Below are positions 1 through 7,219 of a DNA stretch of 7,432 bases, piece by piece; the first letter of the stretch is position 1; each line of letters begins with the position of its first letter. Position numbers and translations under genes: made by a program. The notes under the pieces were generated by a model. The model saw only the letters and a program-made list of their open reading frames with translations, had not been told where the DNA came from and did not search any database. Source of the DNA: Gammaproteobacteria bacterium (GTDB lineage: Bacteria > Pseudomonadota > Gammaproteobacteria > Competibacterales > Competibacteraceae); contig JAIFNF010000196.1 of the NCBI GenBank assembly GCA_020047885.1, positions 1-7,432 of the forward strand, read 5' to 3'.

Positions 1-1
1 C

Positions 2-18
2 TTCCGTGTCTTTCCGTG
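2..18. repeat. two units of a decamer-spaced repeat at the window edge
   Basis: The heptamer TTCCGTG occurs at 2-8 and again at 12-18, a ten-base period. On the other strand it reads as CACGGAA-type units. Runs of this kind are common in intergenic DNA of proteobacteria. Only two units are visible because the window begins here, so the array may continue to the left or may be chance. Confidence 0.3.
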
Positions 19-59
19 GCGCGATCCTCATCCGCGGTCAAAGCCATGATCCCAGCAGA

Positions 60-176
60 TCACTGGAGGATTTTTATTGCGAGTTGCCTAATGCAACGAA
101 AAATAGTGGAACCCGGAAATTGCATCAATGTATTTCATGTCATCAGATTCGCGGTCGAAAACGCCCAAAGGTGCTG
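60..176 (+). pseudogene. decayed, frameshifted fragment of a zinc-ribbon transposase
   Basis: This stretch is a degraded relative of the transposase start at 7287. Bases 96-122 match 7353-7379 at 26 of 27 positions, and similarity continues on both sides. Read in the frame of codon 96-98, it gives LEDFYCELPNATKNSGTRKL followed by HQCISC; the intact copy has IEDICLYETKNNGTRKL followed by SQCEVC. The second CxxC knuckle of the zinc ribbon is therefore kept. Beyond about 146 the same frame runs through unrelated residues to a stop at 174-176. Another frame then gives SKTPKGAAA, resembling SETKGTFF of the other copy, which implies a frameshift near 145-160. The start codon, the first CxxC pair and all downstream domains are missing. 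The exact ends of the remnant are uncertain. Confidence 0.6.
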
Positions 177-200
177 CGGCTTTGAATCTCTACGGGTTCA

Positions 201-266
201 TTCCCCACAGCTTGCTGCGTTCTTTGGTAACCGAATACCCCGCAGCTTGCTGCGGGGATTTTTATT
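201..266 (+). repeat. REP-like GC-rich hairpin with a degenerate tandem half-copy
   Basis: Positions 238-257 are the perfect inverted repeat CCCCGCAGCTTGCTGCGGGG. It can form an 8-bp stem (CCCCGCAG with CTGCGGGG) closed by a CTTG loop, and ATTTTTATT follows on the plus strand. Thirty-five bases upstream, 203-219 repeat the left arm and loop with one change (CCCCACAGCTTGCTGCG) but lack the GGGG closing arm. The block resembles the short palindromic intergenic elements (REP-like) scattered through many gammaproteobacterial genomes. The T-rich tail means it could also terminate plus-strand transcription entering from the left. No RAYT transposase gene or GTAG-type REP head is visible, so the class is not certain. 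Confidence 0.6.
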
Positions 267-320
267 CCAGGCGTCTAGACCATCCTTGCGGAACGGGTTA
301 CGCAGGAATTACGCAGGGCA

Positions 321-355
321 TAAAAAACGCCCTGCCGGAAATCGCGGCAAGGCGT
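321..355 (-). terminator. rho-independent terminator of tRNA-Phe (and probably of mutY-yggX)
   Basis: On the minus strand, ACGCCTTGCCG (355-345) pairs with CGGCAGGGCGT (337-327). This gives an 11-bp stem with a single T-G wobble and a 7-base loop (344-338), followed directly by a run of T residues (complement of A322-A327). It starts 10 bases after the encoded CCA end of the tRNA. No terminator fits between yggX and the tRNA, so read-through from mutY-yggX should also stop here. Confidence 0.93.
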
Positions 356-364
356 TGATTTGTT

Positions 365-440
<76 letters not shown>

Positions 441-467
441 ATAATCAGGGATACGAAAGGAACGCGC

Positions 468-496
468 ATTTAACCAGTTCATATCCCCGACGTCAA
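468..496 (-). promoter_or_regulatory. sigma70-type promoter of tRNA-Phe with GC-rich discriminator
   Basis: On the minus strand, TTGACG (complement of 491-496) is followed after exactly 17 bases by TTAAAT (complement of 468-473). The bases after the -10 are GCGCG, a GC-rich discriminator of the type found at stable-RNA promoters under stringent (ppGpp/DksA) control. Transcription would start near 461, about 20 bases before the mature tRNA 5' end at 440. The -35 box begins only five bases past the yggX stop codon. Confidence 0.8.
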
Positions 497-501
497 GCGC
501 T

Positions 502-774
502 TCATGACGGCGGCGGCACATAGCCCTCGGGCGGCGCCGCGCCGTCGCCAAAGAAAAACTGCTCCATCTGCTGCTCCAGGAACTGCCGCGCCTTCGGTTC
601 AAACGGCGTCAACCGGTACTCATTGATGAGCATGGTCTGTTGCCGCAGCCACTGCTGCCAGGCCGGTTTCGACACATTTTCGAAGATCCGCTTGCCCAAC
701 TCGCCCGGATACGGCGTCCGGTCCAGACCCTCGGCCTCAACGCCCAGTTTGATACATTTCACCATTCGCGCCAT
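502..774 (-). CDS. yggX: probable Fe(2+)-trafficking protein YggX
   Basis: A 90-residue cytoplasmic protein of the YggX family, the usual family length (E. coli 91 residues). Visible family hallmarks are the conserved Cys7 in MARMVKC, the block YPGELGKRI (residues 22-30) and the block [10 protein letters not shown] (46-55), followed by a helical EQQMEQFFF segment and an EGYVPP tail. In enterobacteria, YggX is linked to iron trafficking and protection of Fe-S clusters from oxidative damage; its exact biochemical activity is not settled. The gene follows mutY by 18 bp on the same strand, the same pairing as in E. coli, so co-transcription is likely. The ATG at 774 is preferred over an in-frame ATG three codons later because it places Cys7 as in relatives. 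The ribosome-binding site is weak (ACGGGAA about 7 bases upstream), which would fit translation coupled to mutY. Confidence 0.95.
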   Translation of the reverse strand: MARMVKCIKLGVEAEGLDRTPYPGELGKRIFENVSKPAWQQWLRQQTMLINEYRLTPFEPKARQFLEQQMEQFFFGDGAAPPEGYVPPPS

Positions 775-792
775 TGTCAGTTCCCGTCGTTT

Positions 793-1848
793 TTAAAGTT
801 CACTCGTCAGCGCCGCCAACAAGCGTTGCACCGGCGCGGCCATTCCCCGATTAGCCGGGTCGCGGCTGTTATACCAGACAAACCGCTCGCCTTCCATGAC
901 CCGCTGGCCCGGTTCAATCACCCACACCGGCGTCGGCGTGATGTCCAGATGAAAATGACTAAAACTGTGCCGCAATACCCCCCAGGGCGGCTCCACCTTC
1001 ACGGTCAATCCCAGCCGCTCCTCACACCAGGCGACTACGTCAACGTCCAGCGGGCATTCGGGAAAACTCCACAATCCGCCCCAGATACCGACCGGCGGCC
1101 GGCGCTCCAGCAACACCTCACCCGGCGTTGATTGCACCAACAGCATCCGCACCGCCCGCACCGGCGTCTCCCGGCGGGGCTTCGGCGCAGGAAATGCCAA
1201 TTCCTGTCCCAGGGCATGGGCGGTGCAACCTCCGGCCAGTGGGCATATCGCACAATCAGGCCGCCGTGAGGTACACACCAGCGCCCCGAGATCCATCATC
1301 GCCTGGGTATAATCCGCCACCCGTTCCATCGGTGTGTAACGCTCTGCCAGTTCCCACAGCGCTGCCTGCACTCGGGATTCGCCGGGCCAACCAGCCACTG
1401 CGCCAAACCGCGCCAGCAACCGCTTAACGTTACCATCCAGAATCGGTTGTCGCTGACCCGCCGCCAGCGCCAGAATCGCCCCTGCCGTCGATCGGCCAAT
1501 CCCCGGCAAGCCTTGCAGCTTCAGCATCTCCAGCGGCAACGCCCCGTCATACTGATCACGCACGAGCCGTGCGGCCTGATGCAAATGGCGGGCGCGGGCG
1601 TAATAACCCAGTCCCGCCCAGTGTTGCAACACCTCATCCAGTTCGGCATCCGCCAGCGCCCGGACGTTGGGAAATTGCGCCATAAAGCGTTCATAATAAG
1701 GAATGACCGTCGCCACTTGGGTCTGCTGGAGCATGATTTCCGAGACCCACACCCGGTAGGGTGTCGGATTCAACTTCCAGGGCAACTGCTTGCGACCATG
1801 CGCGTCAAACCAGTCCAGCACCCGCCCGGCGAATTCCACCGCATTCAT
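793..1848 (-). CDS. mutY: A/G-specific adenine DNA glycosylase MutY
   Basis: Removes adenine mispaired with 8-oxoguanine or guanine in base-excision repair. With the ATG at 1848 the protein has 351 residues (E. coli 350) and key residues fall at the E. coli numbers: Glu37 in SEIMLQQTQV, Ser120 at the end of the helix-hairpin-helix GLPGIGRS, catalytic Asp138 in ILDGNVKR, and [4Fe-4S] ligands Cys192, Cys199, Cys202 and Cys208 (spacing C-X6-C-X2-C-X5-C). The C-terminal NUDIX-like domain (about 230-345) recognises 8-oxoguanine and has the FSH loop (HSFSHFHLDI, about 294-303). A GTG at 1863 would add five residues (MRSGL). It is disfavoured because ATG 1848 aligns with E. coli and has GAGG nine bases upstream. 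The gene is upstream of yggX and divergent from the SDR gene, with 15 bp between start codons, so its promoter must lie inside that gene. No convincing boxes were found there. Confidence 0.97.
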   Translation of the reverse strand: MNAVEFAGRVLDWFDAHGRKQLPWKLNPTPYRVWVSEIMLQQTQVATVIPYYERFMAQFPNVRALADAELDEVLQHWAGLGYYARARHLHQAARLVRDQYDGALPLEMLKLQGLPGIGRSTAGAILALAAGQRQPILDGNVKRLLARFGAVAGWPGESRVQAALWELAERYTPMERVADYTQAMMDLGALVCTSRRPDCAICPLAGGCTAHALGQELAFPAPKPRRETPVRAVRMLLVQSTPGEVLLERRPPVGIWGGLWSFPECPLDVDVVAWCEERLGLTVKVEPPWGVLRHSFSHFHLDITPTPVWVIEPGQRVMEGERFVWYNSRDPANRGMAAPVQRLLAALTSEL

Positions 1849-1863
1849 CAACCCGGACCTCAC

Positions 1864-2748
1864 ATGAAACGTATTCTCATCGCCGGCTGTGGCGACATTG
1901 GAACCACCCTTGGTCTAGCCTTGACCCGTGCCGGACATACGGTCTGGGGTCTGAAACGCCACCCCGCTGATTTACCAGCGCCGATTCAGCCATTAGCCGC
2001 CGACCTCACCGACCCGGCAACGCTGTGCGCCTTGCCGCCGGAACTCGATGCCATCGTCTACAGCGCTGCCGCCGCCGGTTTCAGTGAAGCCCACTATCAG
2101 GCCGCCTATGTCGATGGCGTCCGCCATCTGCTGAATGCGCTGCGGCAAGCGGGACAGCGCCCGCAACGGCTACTGTTCACCTCCAGCACCTCGGTCTACG
2201 CCCAACATGAGGGGGAATGGGTCGATGAAGATTCACCCGCCGAAGCCGAAGGTTTCAGCGGCCGCTGCATTCGCCAAGGCGAACACTTGATGTGGGACAG
2301 CGGCTGGCCGGCGGTTGTCGTGCGCTTTGGCGGCATTTACGGCCCCGGCCGCACCCGACTGATCGACAGCGTCCGCGAGGGCAGCGCGGTGTGTTCCAGC
2401 GATCCGCCGATCTACACCAACCGCATCCACCGCGATGACTGCGCCCGGGTGCTGGAGCATCTGCTGCAACACCCAAAACCGGAGCCGCTTTACCTGGCCG
2501 TGGACGATGACCCGGCACCGCTGAACGATGTACTGAGCGGGCTGGCCGATCAACTCGGTGTCCCGCGCCCGCCAGTGGTGGAACAGTCGCCGCTGAAACC
2601 CGGCGCTGAAACCCGCCGCGATACGGCGACCCGCATGAGAGCCAGTAAACGCTGTTGCAATGCCCGGCTCCGCGCCAGCGGCTTTCAGTTCCGCTACCCG
2701 AGTTACCGGAATGGATACGCTGAACTGCTCGCCAAAATGAACCCTTAA
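1864..2748 (+). CDS. YeeZ-like atypical SDR / NAD(P)-dependent epimerase-type protein
   Basis: A 294-residue Rossmann-fold protein. The N-terminus MKRILIAGCGDIG carries the nucleotide-binding G-x-G-x-x-G motif at residues 8-13. Other landmarks are LLFTSSTSVY (103-112) at the usual active-site strand, VRFGGIYGPGR (153-163), YTNRIHRDD (184-192), LAVDDDPAP (211-219) and the C-terminal FRYPSYRNGY (276-285). These fit the extended/atypical SDR group that includes E. coli YeeZ. Tyr112 is present, but there is no Lys four residues later (YAQHE), so the classical YxxxK pair is missing and the reaction and substrate cannot be assigned. An upstream in-frame open stretch was not used because it lies antisense to mutY and the Rossmann motif begins directly at ATG 1864. 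No strong ribosome-binding site is visible. The gene overlaps the end of the next gene by four bases, tail to tail. Confidence 0.88.
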   Translation: MKRILIAGCGDIGTTLGLALTRAGHTVWGLKRHPADLPAPIQPLAADLTDPATLCALPPELDAIVYSAAAAGFSEAHYQAAYVDGVRHLLNALRQAGQRPQRLLFTSSTSVYAQHEGEWVDEDSPAEAEGFSGRCIRQGEHLMWDSGWPAVVVRFGGIYGPGRTRLIDSVREGSAVCSSDPPIYTNRIHRDDCARVLEHLLQHPKPEPLYLAVDDDPAPLNDVLSGLADQLGVPRPPVVEQSPLKPGAETRRDTATRMRASKRCCNARLRASGFQFRYPSYRNGYAELLAKMNP

Positions 2749-5150
2749 AACGCCCCGCTGGCAAAATCGTAGCTCATCTCACGGTAGGGATGCTGCAGGA
2801 AGAAACCCTGAATCAGATCAACGCCCAGCGACCAGAGAATCGGCATCGCCTGCACATCCTCAACGCCCCCAACAATCGTTGCAGCGCCCAACGCTTCCAG
2901 ACCTTGCACGATTTCTTTCAGTTGCGCCTGCTTCTTGGCATCCTTGGCCAGATTGTTGACGAAGTACATGTCCAGCTTGACATAATCCGCGCCCAGATTT
3001 TTTAGCAGATTCAAAGAATCACGACCCCGGCCAAAGCGATCCAGACAGAATCCGCAACCGAGCAGCTTGATCCCGCTCAGGAAGGCGAACATGTCACGCA
3101 GGCTATGTTCGGCTGTCGATTCGGCCACCTCAAAGACCAGCCATTGCGCTTCAACGCCGGTTCGATCCAACTCTCCCCGCAACCAGGCGCTCAGTGTTTT
3201 GTCCTGCAACGTCACGGGCAATACCTTAATGAACACGCTCGTAGCCTGCTGCCGTTGTTGCAACATCTCCAGGGTACGCACAATGACCCAGCGATCCAGC
3301 GCCAGCCCCAACTCGTGATTATGGACTACGCCAAACACGCTGCCGGTTGACAACTCCTGACCCTGGCGATCACGAAGCCGCAGCAAGGCCTCATAACGTT
3401 CGTTACCGTCACCACGCATACTGGCCACGGGCTGAAACACCAACCACAGCCACTCATGTTCGATCACTTCGTATAACTGCTCAAGAACCCGCGCCCGCGA
3501 AGAAATTTCCTGATCGCGCTGGACGACCGTGACGCTCTGTTGAAGGTAGATGCGTTCTCCTTTGGCTTCCCGCGCCAGCCCACAGGCAGAATCCGCCCGC
3601 TGAACGAGCATCAGGTGATCCTGACTGCGGTCATTGGCGGTTGCGACGCCGATACTGGTTCGCAACAACAGCGCCTGATCGCCCACCTTGTAAAATCCGG
3701 TTTCCAGCGTATCCCGGATCCGGCGCGCCAGTTTTATCGGTGCCTCGCCGAGCAGATTCGGTGCCAACACCGTGAGCACCGCATCGCTAAACCGGGCGGC
3801 AGGTTGCTCCGCATTCAATACCGTCCGCAATCGACTGGCTGCTTGCCCAATCACTTCATCAGCGGTCGCCACGCCGGACGTGTCGCGGATGACCCGCAAG
3901 TTATCCAGCATAATGAACATCACCGTCAGCGTCTGTCGGCGCAGACCCATGGCTTCCATTTCCCGCTCCAGCAGGATCATGAACCGCCGACGGTTATACA
4001 AGCCGCTGACCACATCATTATCACTGAGCAAGCCCATTTTCACCCGCAGCGTGCGTGCTCGACGCAGGCGCTGTTTGACTTCCCAGCACAGATAACTGAT
4101 CGGAGCCGGCTTGACCAGCAAACTGGCTCCAGGCGCATCCAGATCCGTCAAATAGTGCGACATATCCGCTGGGAAACACATCAGAATCATGGGTAGCGTA
4201 TCGCAATCCCGATGCTGGGAGACCACCCGCGCCAGTTCCGTCCCACTGACTTCCTTCAGATCGAGATCAATCACCAGCAGATCCGGACCAAACCGGTGGA
4301 TATCCTGGAGGATTTGCAAGGGCTGAATGGCGACCCGGGGTGTAATCCCCTGTTCTTCGAGCGCGCCGGCCATCTCCCAGGCCTCGGTCGGCCGGTCATT
4401 GACGATCAGCACCCGGTAATAGCTCGCTGAGGTTTGCGGCAACAGTAAATCTCGCAACGTCCCAATGATCTCATCGTTATCGACCGGTTTGCTGAAATAG
4501 GCAACGCCGCCGGCTCGCACCGCATCCAACCGGGCGGCCATGTCATTGCGCTCAGCCAGAAACAGCACCGGCGCACGAAGACTGGTTTCCGCACGCAGGG
4601 TCGCAATCATTGACAGCACTGCTTCCATGCCTTCGGGAAAGTCCACATCGATGATCACCGCGCCCGGCATTCGCCCGTGTAACTGCTCTTCAGCCTCGGT
4701 CAGCGTGGCAAAATGACGCACGCGGTAACCGGAGTCTTCCAGCTTGGTCAATAACGTGGGTCTCTCACCGGGGATAATGAGGAAGATTTCGGGTTGCGCT
4801 GCCAGTAACGGCCGGGTTCGGGGTTCATCGTTCAGGCTGTCGCCGGTCGTCAGGATAAACCGCAACGCATCAATCAATGCGGTCAGCCGCTGCCGTTCCG
4901 CCTCGGCCAGCATCCCGCCGATGCTGGCGCAATGTTTAACGTGCTGCCCTAATTGCGTGACCAGATCTCGCAAGCGCGCATCATCCCGTTCCTGGGCGTT
5001 CTGCACCATATCCTCGGCCAGACGGGCCAACATGGCGAAGGATTTGGGGTTCCACTTGACGTAGTACAGTTTCTGCCACAAATCCTCGATCAGCTTGAGG
5101 TGGTTGGCCAGTTTGAGACGCTGGCTGTCCTGACCTTTCGCCTGACTCAT
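2745..5150 (-). CDS. degenerate Hpt-REC-REC-GGDEF-EAL signalling protein (probably non-enzymatic)
   Basis: An 801-residue soluble protein with no signal peptide or membrane segment. Residues about 15-100 are helical and Hpt-like, but where Hpt domains carry the phosphohistidine this reads LARLAEDM (Glu46). REC1 (about 121-237) has the candidate acceptor Asp168 and Lys221, but no acidic pair after strand 1 and Ala for the switch Thr. REC2 (about 246-365) keeps Asp252, Asp295 and Lys347 and lacks the switch Thr. The GGDEF domain (about 380-537) has SDAVL at 455-459 instead of GGDEF and Met414 for a metal Asp. The EAL domain (about 556-795) keeps Glu587 of EAL, Glu674, Asp704, Lys725, Glu764 and Gln781. 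It has Lys642 for the conserved Asn, Arg705 for the second Asp of DDFG, and Gly761 for the Glu of EGVE. Phosphodiesterase and cyclase activity therefore both look lost; c-di-GMP binding or scaffolding is inferred, as in FimX-type proteins. AGGAG lies 10 bases before ATG 5150, and ilvD ends 18 bp upstream. Confidence 0.9.
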   Translation of the reverse strand: MSQAKGQDSQRLKLANHLKLIEDLWQKLYYVKWNPKSFAMLARLAEDMVQNAQERDDARLRDLVTQLGQHVKHCASIGGMLAEAERQRLTALIDALRFILTTGDSLNDEPRTRPLLAAQPEIFLIIPGERPTLLTKLEDSGYRVRHFATLTEAEEQLHGRMPGAVIIDVDFPEGMEAVLSMIATLRAETSLRAPVLFLAERNDMAARLDAVRAGGVAYFSKPVDNDEIIGTLRDLLLPQTSASYYRVLIVNDRPTEAWEMAGALEEQGITPRVAIQPLQILQDIHRFGPDLLVIDLDLKEVSGTELARVVSQHRDCDTLPMILMCFPADMSHYLTDLDAPGASLLVKPAPISYLCWEVKQRLRRARTLRVKMGLLSDNDVVSGLYNRRRFMILLEREMEAMGLRRQTLTVMFIMLDNLRVIRDTSGVATADEVIGQAASRLRTVLNAEQPAARFSDAVLTVLAPNLLGEAPIKLARRIRDTLETGFYKVGDQALLLRTSIGVATANDRSQDHLMLVQRADSACGLAREAKGERIYLQQSVTVVQRDQEISSRARVLEQLYEVIEHEWLWLVFQPVASMRGDGNERYEALLRLRDRQGQELSTGSVFGVVHNHELGLALDRWVIVRTLEMLQQRQQATSVFIKVLPVTLQDKTLSAWLRGELDRTGVEAQWLVFEVAESTAEHSLRDMFAFLSGIKLLGCGFCLDRFGRGRDSLNLLKNLGADYVKLDMYFVNNLAKDAKKQAQLKEIVQGLEALGAATIVGGVEDVQAMPILWSLGVDLIQGFFLQHPYREMSYDFASGAF

Positions 5151-5168
5151 GAATAGTGATCTCCTGGT

Positions 5169-7019
5169 TTAAAATTTGACATTTTCGATTTGACTGACAT
5201 CGCGCACCGCTCCACGAGCCGCGCTGGTCGTCATGGCGGCATAGGCTCTTAAAGCAGGAGACACCGACCGTTGCCGGTTGACCGGCCGCCATACCCCCGC
5301 CATCGCCGTCCGCCGCTGTTGCAGGATTTCATCATCCACGGCCAGGTGAATGCGCCGACGGGGAATATCAATTTCGATTTGATCTCCCTCAGCGACCAGG
5401 GCGATCAGACCGCCTTCCGCGGCTTCCGGCGAAACGTGACCGATAGACAGTCCCGACGTACCGCCGGAAAAACGGCCATCGGTGATCAGCGCACAGACTT
5501 TGCCCAAGCCCCTGGCTTTCAGATAGCTGGTCGGATACAGCATTTCCTGCATTCCCGGCCCGCCGCGCGGTCCCTCATAGCGAATCACGACCACATCGCC
5601 CGCCTGGATACGCCCAGTGAGAATGGCACTGACTGCGTCTTCCTGACTTTCCATGATCCGCGCCGGTCCCTGGAAGACCAGACTGTGTTCATCGACGCCC
5701 GCGGTTTTGACGATGCAGCCTTCCTCGGCCAGATTGCCGTACAACACCGCCAGCCCGCCATCCTGGGAATAGGCATGGCGCTGAGCGCGAATGCAGCCGT
5801 TCTCCCGATCCACATCCAGACTCGGCCAGCGGGTGCTCTGACTGAATGCCTCCTGGGTCGGAATGCCCGCTGGACCGGCTGAATAGCGCAACCGCGCCTC
5901 ATCGGACGCCGTGGACCGGGCAATGTCCCAGTTGTCCAAGGCTACGCCTTGGGTTTCACTATGCACGGTGTGCGCCTCACGGTGCAGCAACCCGGCGCGA
6001 TCCAGTTCACCGAGAATGGCGATGACGCCGCCAGCGCGATGCACGTCTTCCATGTGATATTTCTGGGTGGCGGGCGCGACCTTGCACAGATTGGGGGTTT
6101 GCCGCGACAGTCGGTCAATGTCGCGCATGGTGAAGTCCACGCCGCCTTCCTGAGCCGCCGCCAGCAGATGTAGCACGGTATTCGTCGAGCCGCCCATGGC
6201 GATGTCCAGGCGCATGGCGTTTTCAAACGCGGCAAAGGTGGCGATACCTCGCGGCAATGCCGATTCATCGCCCTGTTCATAGTAGCGGCGGGTTAGCGCC
6301 ACAATCCGCCGACCGGCTTCCAGAAACAGTTCCCGGCGATCCGCATGGGTCGCCAGCAGCGAACCGTTGCCCGGCAAACTCAGACCCAGCGCCTCGGTCA
6401 AACAGTTCATGGAATTGGCGGTGAACATGCCGGAACAGGAACCGCAGGTCGGGCAGGCGGAACGTTCGATCTGAGTCACTTCCTCGTCGCTGACCTGATC
6501 ATCAGCGGCGGTGACCATGGCGTCCACCAGGTCCAGTTTCACCTCCTGACCGGCCAACCGGGTTTTCCCCGCCTCCATGGGGCCGCCGGAAACGAAGATG
6601 GCCGGGATATTCAGGCGCATGGCGGCCATTAACATGCCGGGGGTGATCTTGTCGCAGTTGGAGATGCACACCAGCGCATCGGCGCAATGGGCGTTGACCA
6701 TGTACTCCACCGCGTCGGCGATCAATTCACGCGAGGGCAGCGAGTACAACATCCCTCCGTGGCCCATGGCGATGCCGTCATCGACCGCGATAGTGTTGAA
6801 TTCCTTGGCGATGCCACCCGCCTGCTCGATCTCACGGGCAACCAGTTGCCCCAGATCCTTGAGATGGACATGGCCGGGAACAAACTGCGTGAAGGAATTA
6901 GCGACGGCGATGATCGGCTTGCCAAAATCACCATCCTTGACGCCGGTGGCTCGCCACAGGGCGCGGGCGCCGGCCATGTTGCGGCCATGGGTAGTCGTGC
7001 GGGAACGATAGTCGGGCAT
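5169..7019 (-). CDS. ilvD: dihydroxy-acid dehydratase IlvD
   Basis: Dehydrates 2,3-dihydroxy-isovalerate and 2,3-dihydroxy-3-methylvalerate to the 2-keto acids, a late step of valine, isoleucine and leucine (and pantothenate) synthesis in the cytoplasm. From ATG 7019 the product has 616 residues, the same length as E. coli IlvD, and is nearly collinear with it from [20 protein letters not shown] to the C-terminus. Fe-S ligands Cys122 ([10 protein letters not shown]) and Cys195 (CPTCGSC), Lys124, Asp80-Asp81 and the [16 protein letters not shown] block (513-528) are all present. GGAG lies eight bases before the start. The frame stays open for 78 codons further upstream, but that part has no family similarity. 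No ilvGMEA genes are adjacent, so this is not an E. coli-style ilv operon; instead it leads into the degenerate c-di-GMP-type gene 18 bp downstream. No clear promoter or attenuator was recognised. Confidence 0.98.
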   Translation of the reverse strand: MPDYRSRTTTHGRNMAGARALWRATGVKDGDFGKPIIAVANSFTQFVPGHVHLKDLGQLVAREIEQAGGIAKEFNTIAVDDGIAMGHGGMLYSLPSRELIADAVEYMVNAHCADALVCISNCDKITPGMLMAAMRLNIPAIFVSGGPMEAGKTRLAGQEVKLDLVDAMVTAADDQVSDEEVTQIERSACPTCGSCSGMFTANSMNCLTEALGLSLPGNGSLLATHADRRELFLEAGRRIVALTRRYYEQGDESALPRGIATFAAFENAMRLDIAMGGSTNTVLHLLAAAQEGGVDFTMRDIDRLSRQTPNLCKVAPATQKYHMEDVHRAGGVIAILGELDRAGLLHREAHTVHSETQGVALDNWDIARSTASDEARLRYSAGPAGIPTQEAFSQSTRWPSLDVDRENGCIRAQRHAYSQDGGLAVLYGNLAEEGCIVKTAGVDEHSLVFQGPARIMESQEDAVSAILTGRIQAGDVVVIRYEGPRGGPGMQEMLYPTSYLKARGLGKVCALITDGRFSGGTSGLSIGHVSPEAAEGGLIALVAEGDQIEIDIPRRRIHLAVDDEILQQRRTAMAGVWRPVNRQRSVSPALRAYAAMTTSAARGAVRDVSQIENVKF

Positions 7020-7082
7020 GAGAAAAACTCCACGAAGGCGGGAAATGAGGTCGACGTCAGCGAGAGGCGCGTTGGGCTGATG

Positions 7083-7103
7083 GGAAATTTTACGGCAATT
7101 TCC
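7083..7103. promoter_or_regulatory. inverted repeat in the ilvD leader, possible operator
   Basis: GGAAATT at 7083-7089 and AATTTCC at 7097-7103 are perfect inverted repeats separated by seven bases. The element lies 64 bp upstream of the ilvD start codon. Its size and symmetry suit a dimeric regulator, but no regulator is identified. A TAAAAT within it on the minus strand resembles a -10 box but has no matching -35 at 17 bases. Confidence 0.3.
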
Positions 7104-7131
7104 AGCGTTCGTGGCATGAATCTCCCCACAG

Positions 7132-7156
7132 ACGATAGGCGGAAGCCTGCTATCGT
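7132..7156. promoter_or_regulatory. nested inverted repeat upstream of ilvD
   Basis: The outer arms ACGATAG (7132-7138) and CTATCGT (7150-7156) are perfectly complementary. Inside them, AGGC and GCCT (7137-7140, 7145-7148) can pair around a GGAA loop, leaving a small bulge. There is no T-run on either side, so it is not a rho-independent terminator. It may be an operator or an RNA leader hairpin of the ilvD transcript. Confidence 0.3.
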
Positions 7157-7190
7157 GCCAATCAAGCCAATGGTATTGATTTCCACAGTA

Positions 7191-7219
7191 TTGACTAGGC
7201 ACTGGTTCAGTAGAGTTAT
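7191..7219 (+). promoter_or_regulatory. weak candidate promoter toward the transposase
   Basis: TTGACT (7191-7196) matches the -35 consensus at five of six positions and is followed after 17 bases by AGTTAT (7214-7219), a poor -10 with three of six matches. The surrounding 7170-7285 region is clearly AT-richer than the genes. Start would be near 7226, leaving about 60 bases of leader before ATG 7287. The call rests mainly on the -35 and its spacing. Confidence 0.25.

Noticed and set aside
1447..1863. In-frame open extension upstream of the SDR gene on the plus strand
   Set aside because: It lies entirely antisense to mutY, its residues show no family pattern, and the Rossmann strand with GCGDIG begins right at ATG 1864.
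1849..1863. GTG at 1863 as the start of mutY
   Set aside because: ATG 1848 has GAGG nine bases upstream and puts Glu37, Ser120, Asp138 and the four cluster cysteines at exactly the E. coli positions; the five extra residues add nothing conserved.
2731..2764. GCCA/TGGC as a terminator hairpin at the convergent gene ends
   Set aside because: The stem is four bases with a loop of more than 20 and there is no T-run.
3540..4196. Long plus-strand open frame antisense to the signalling gene
   Set aside because: It is a mirror of a GC-rich coding region; the minus-strand frame has continuous recognisable domains and the plus-strand translation has none.
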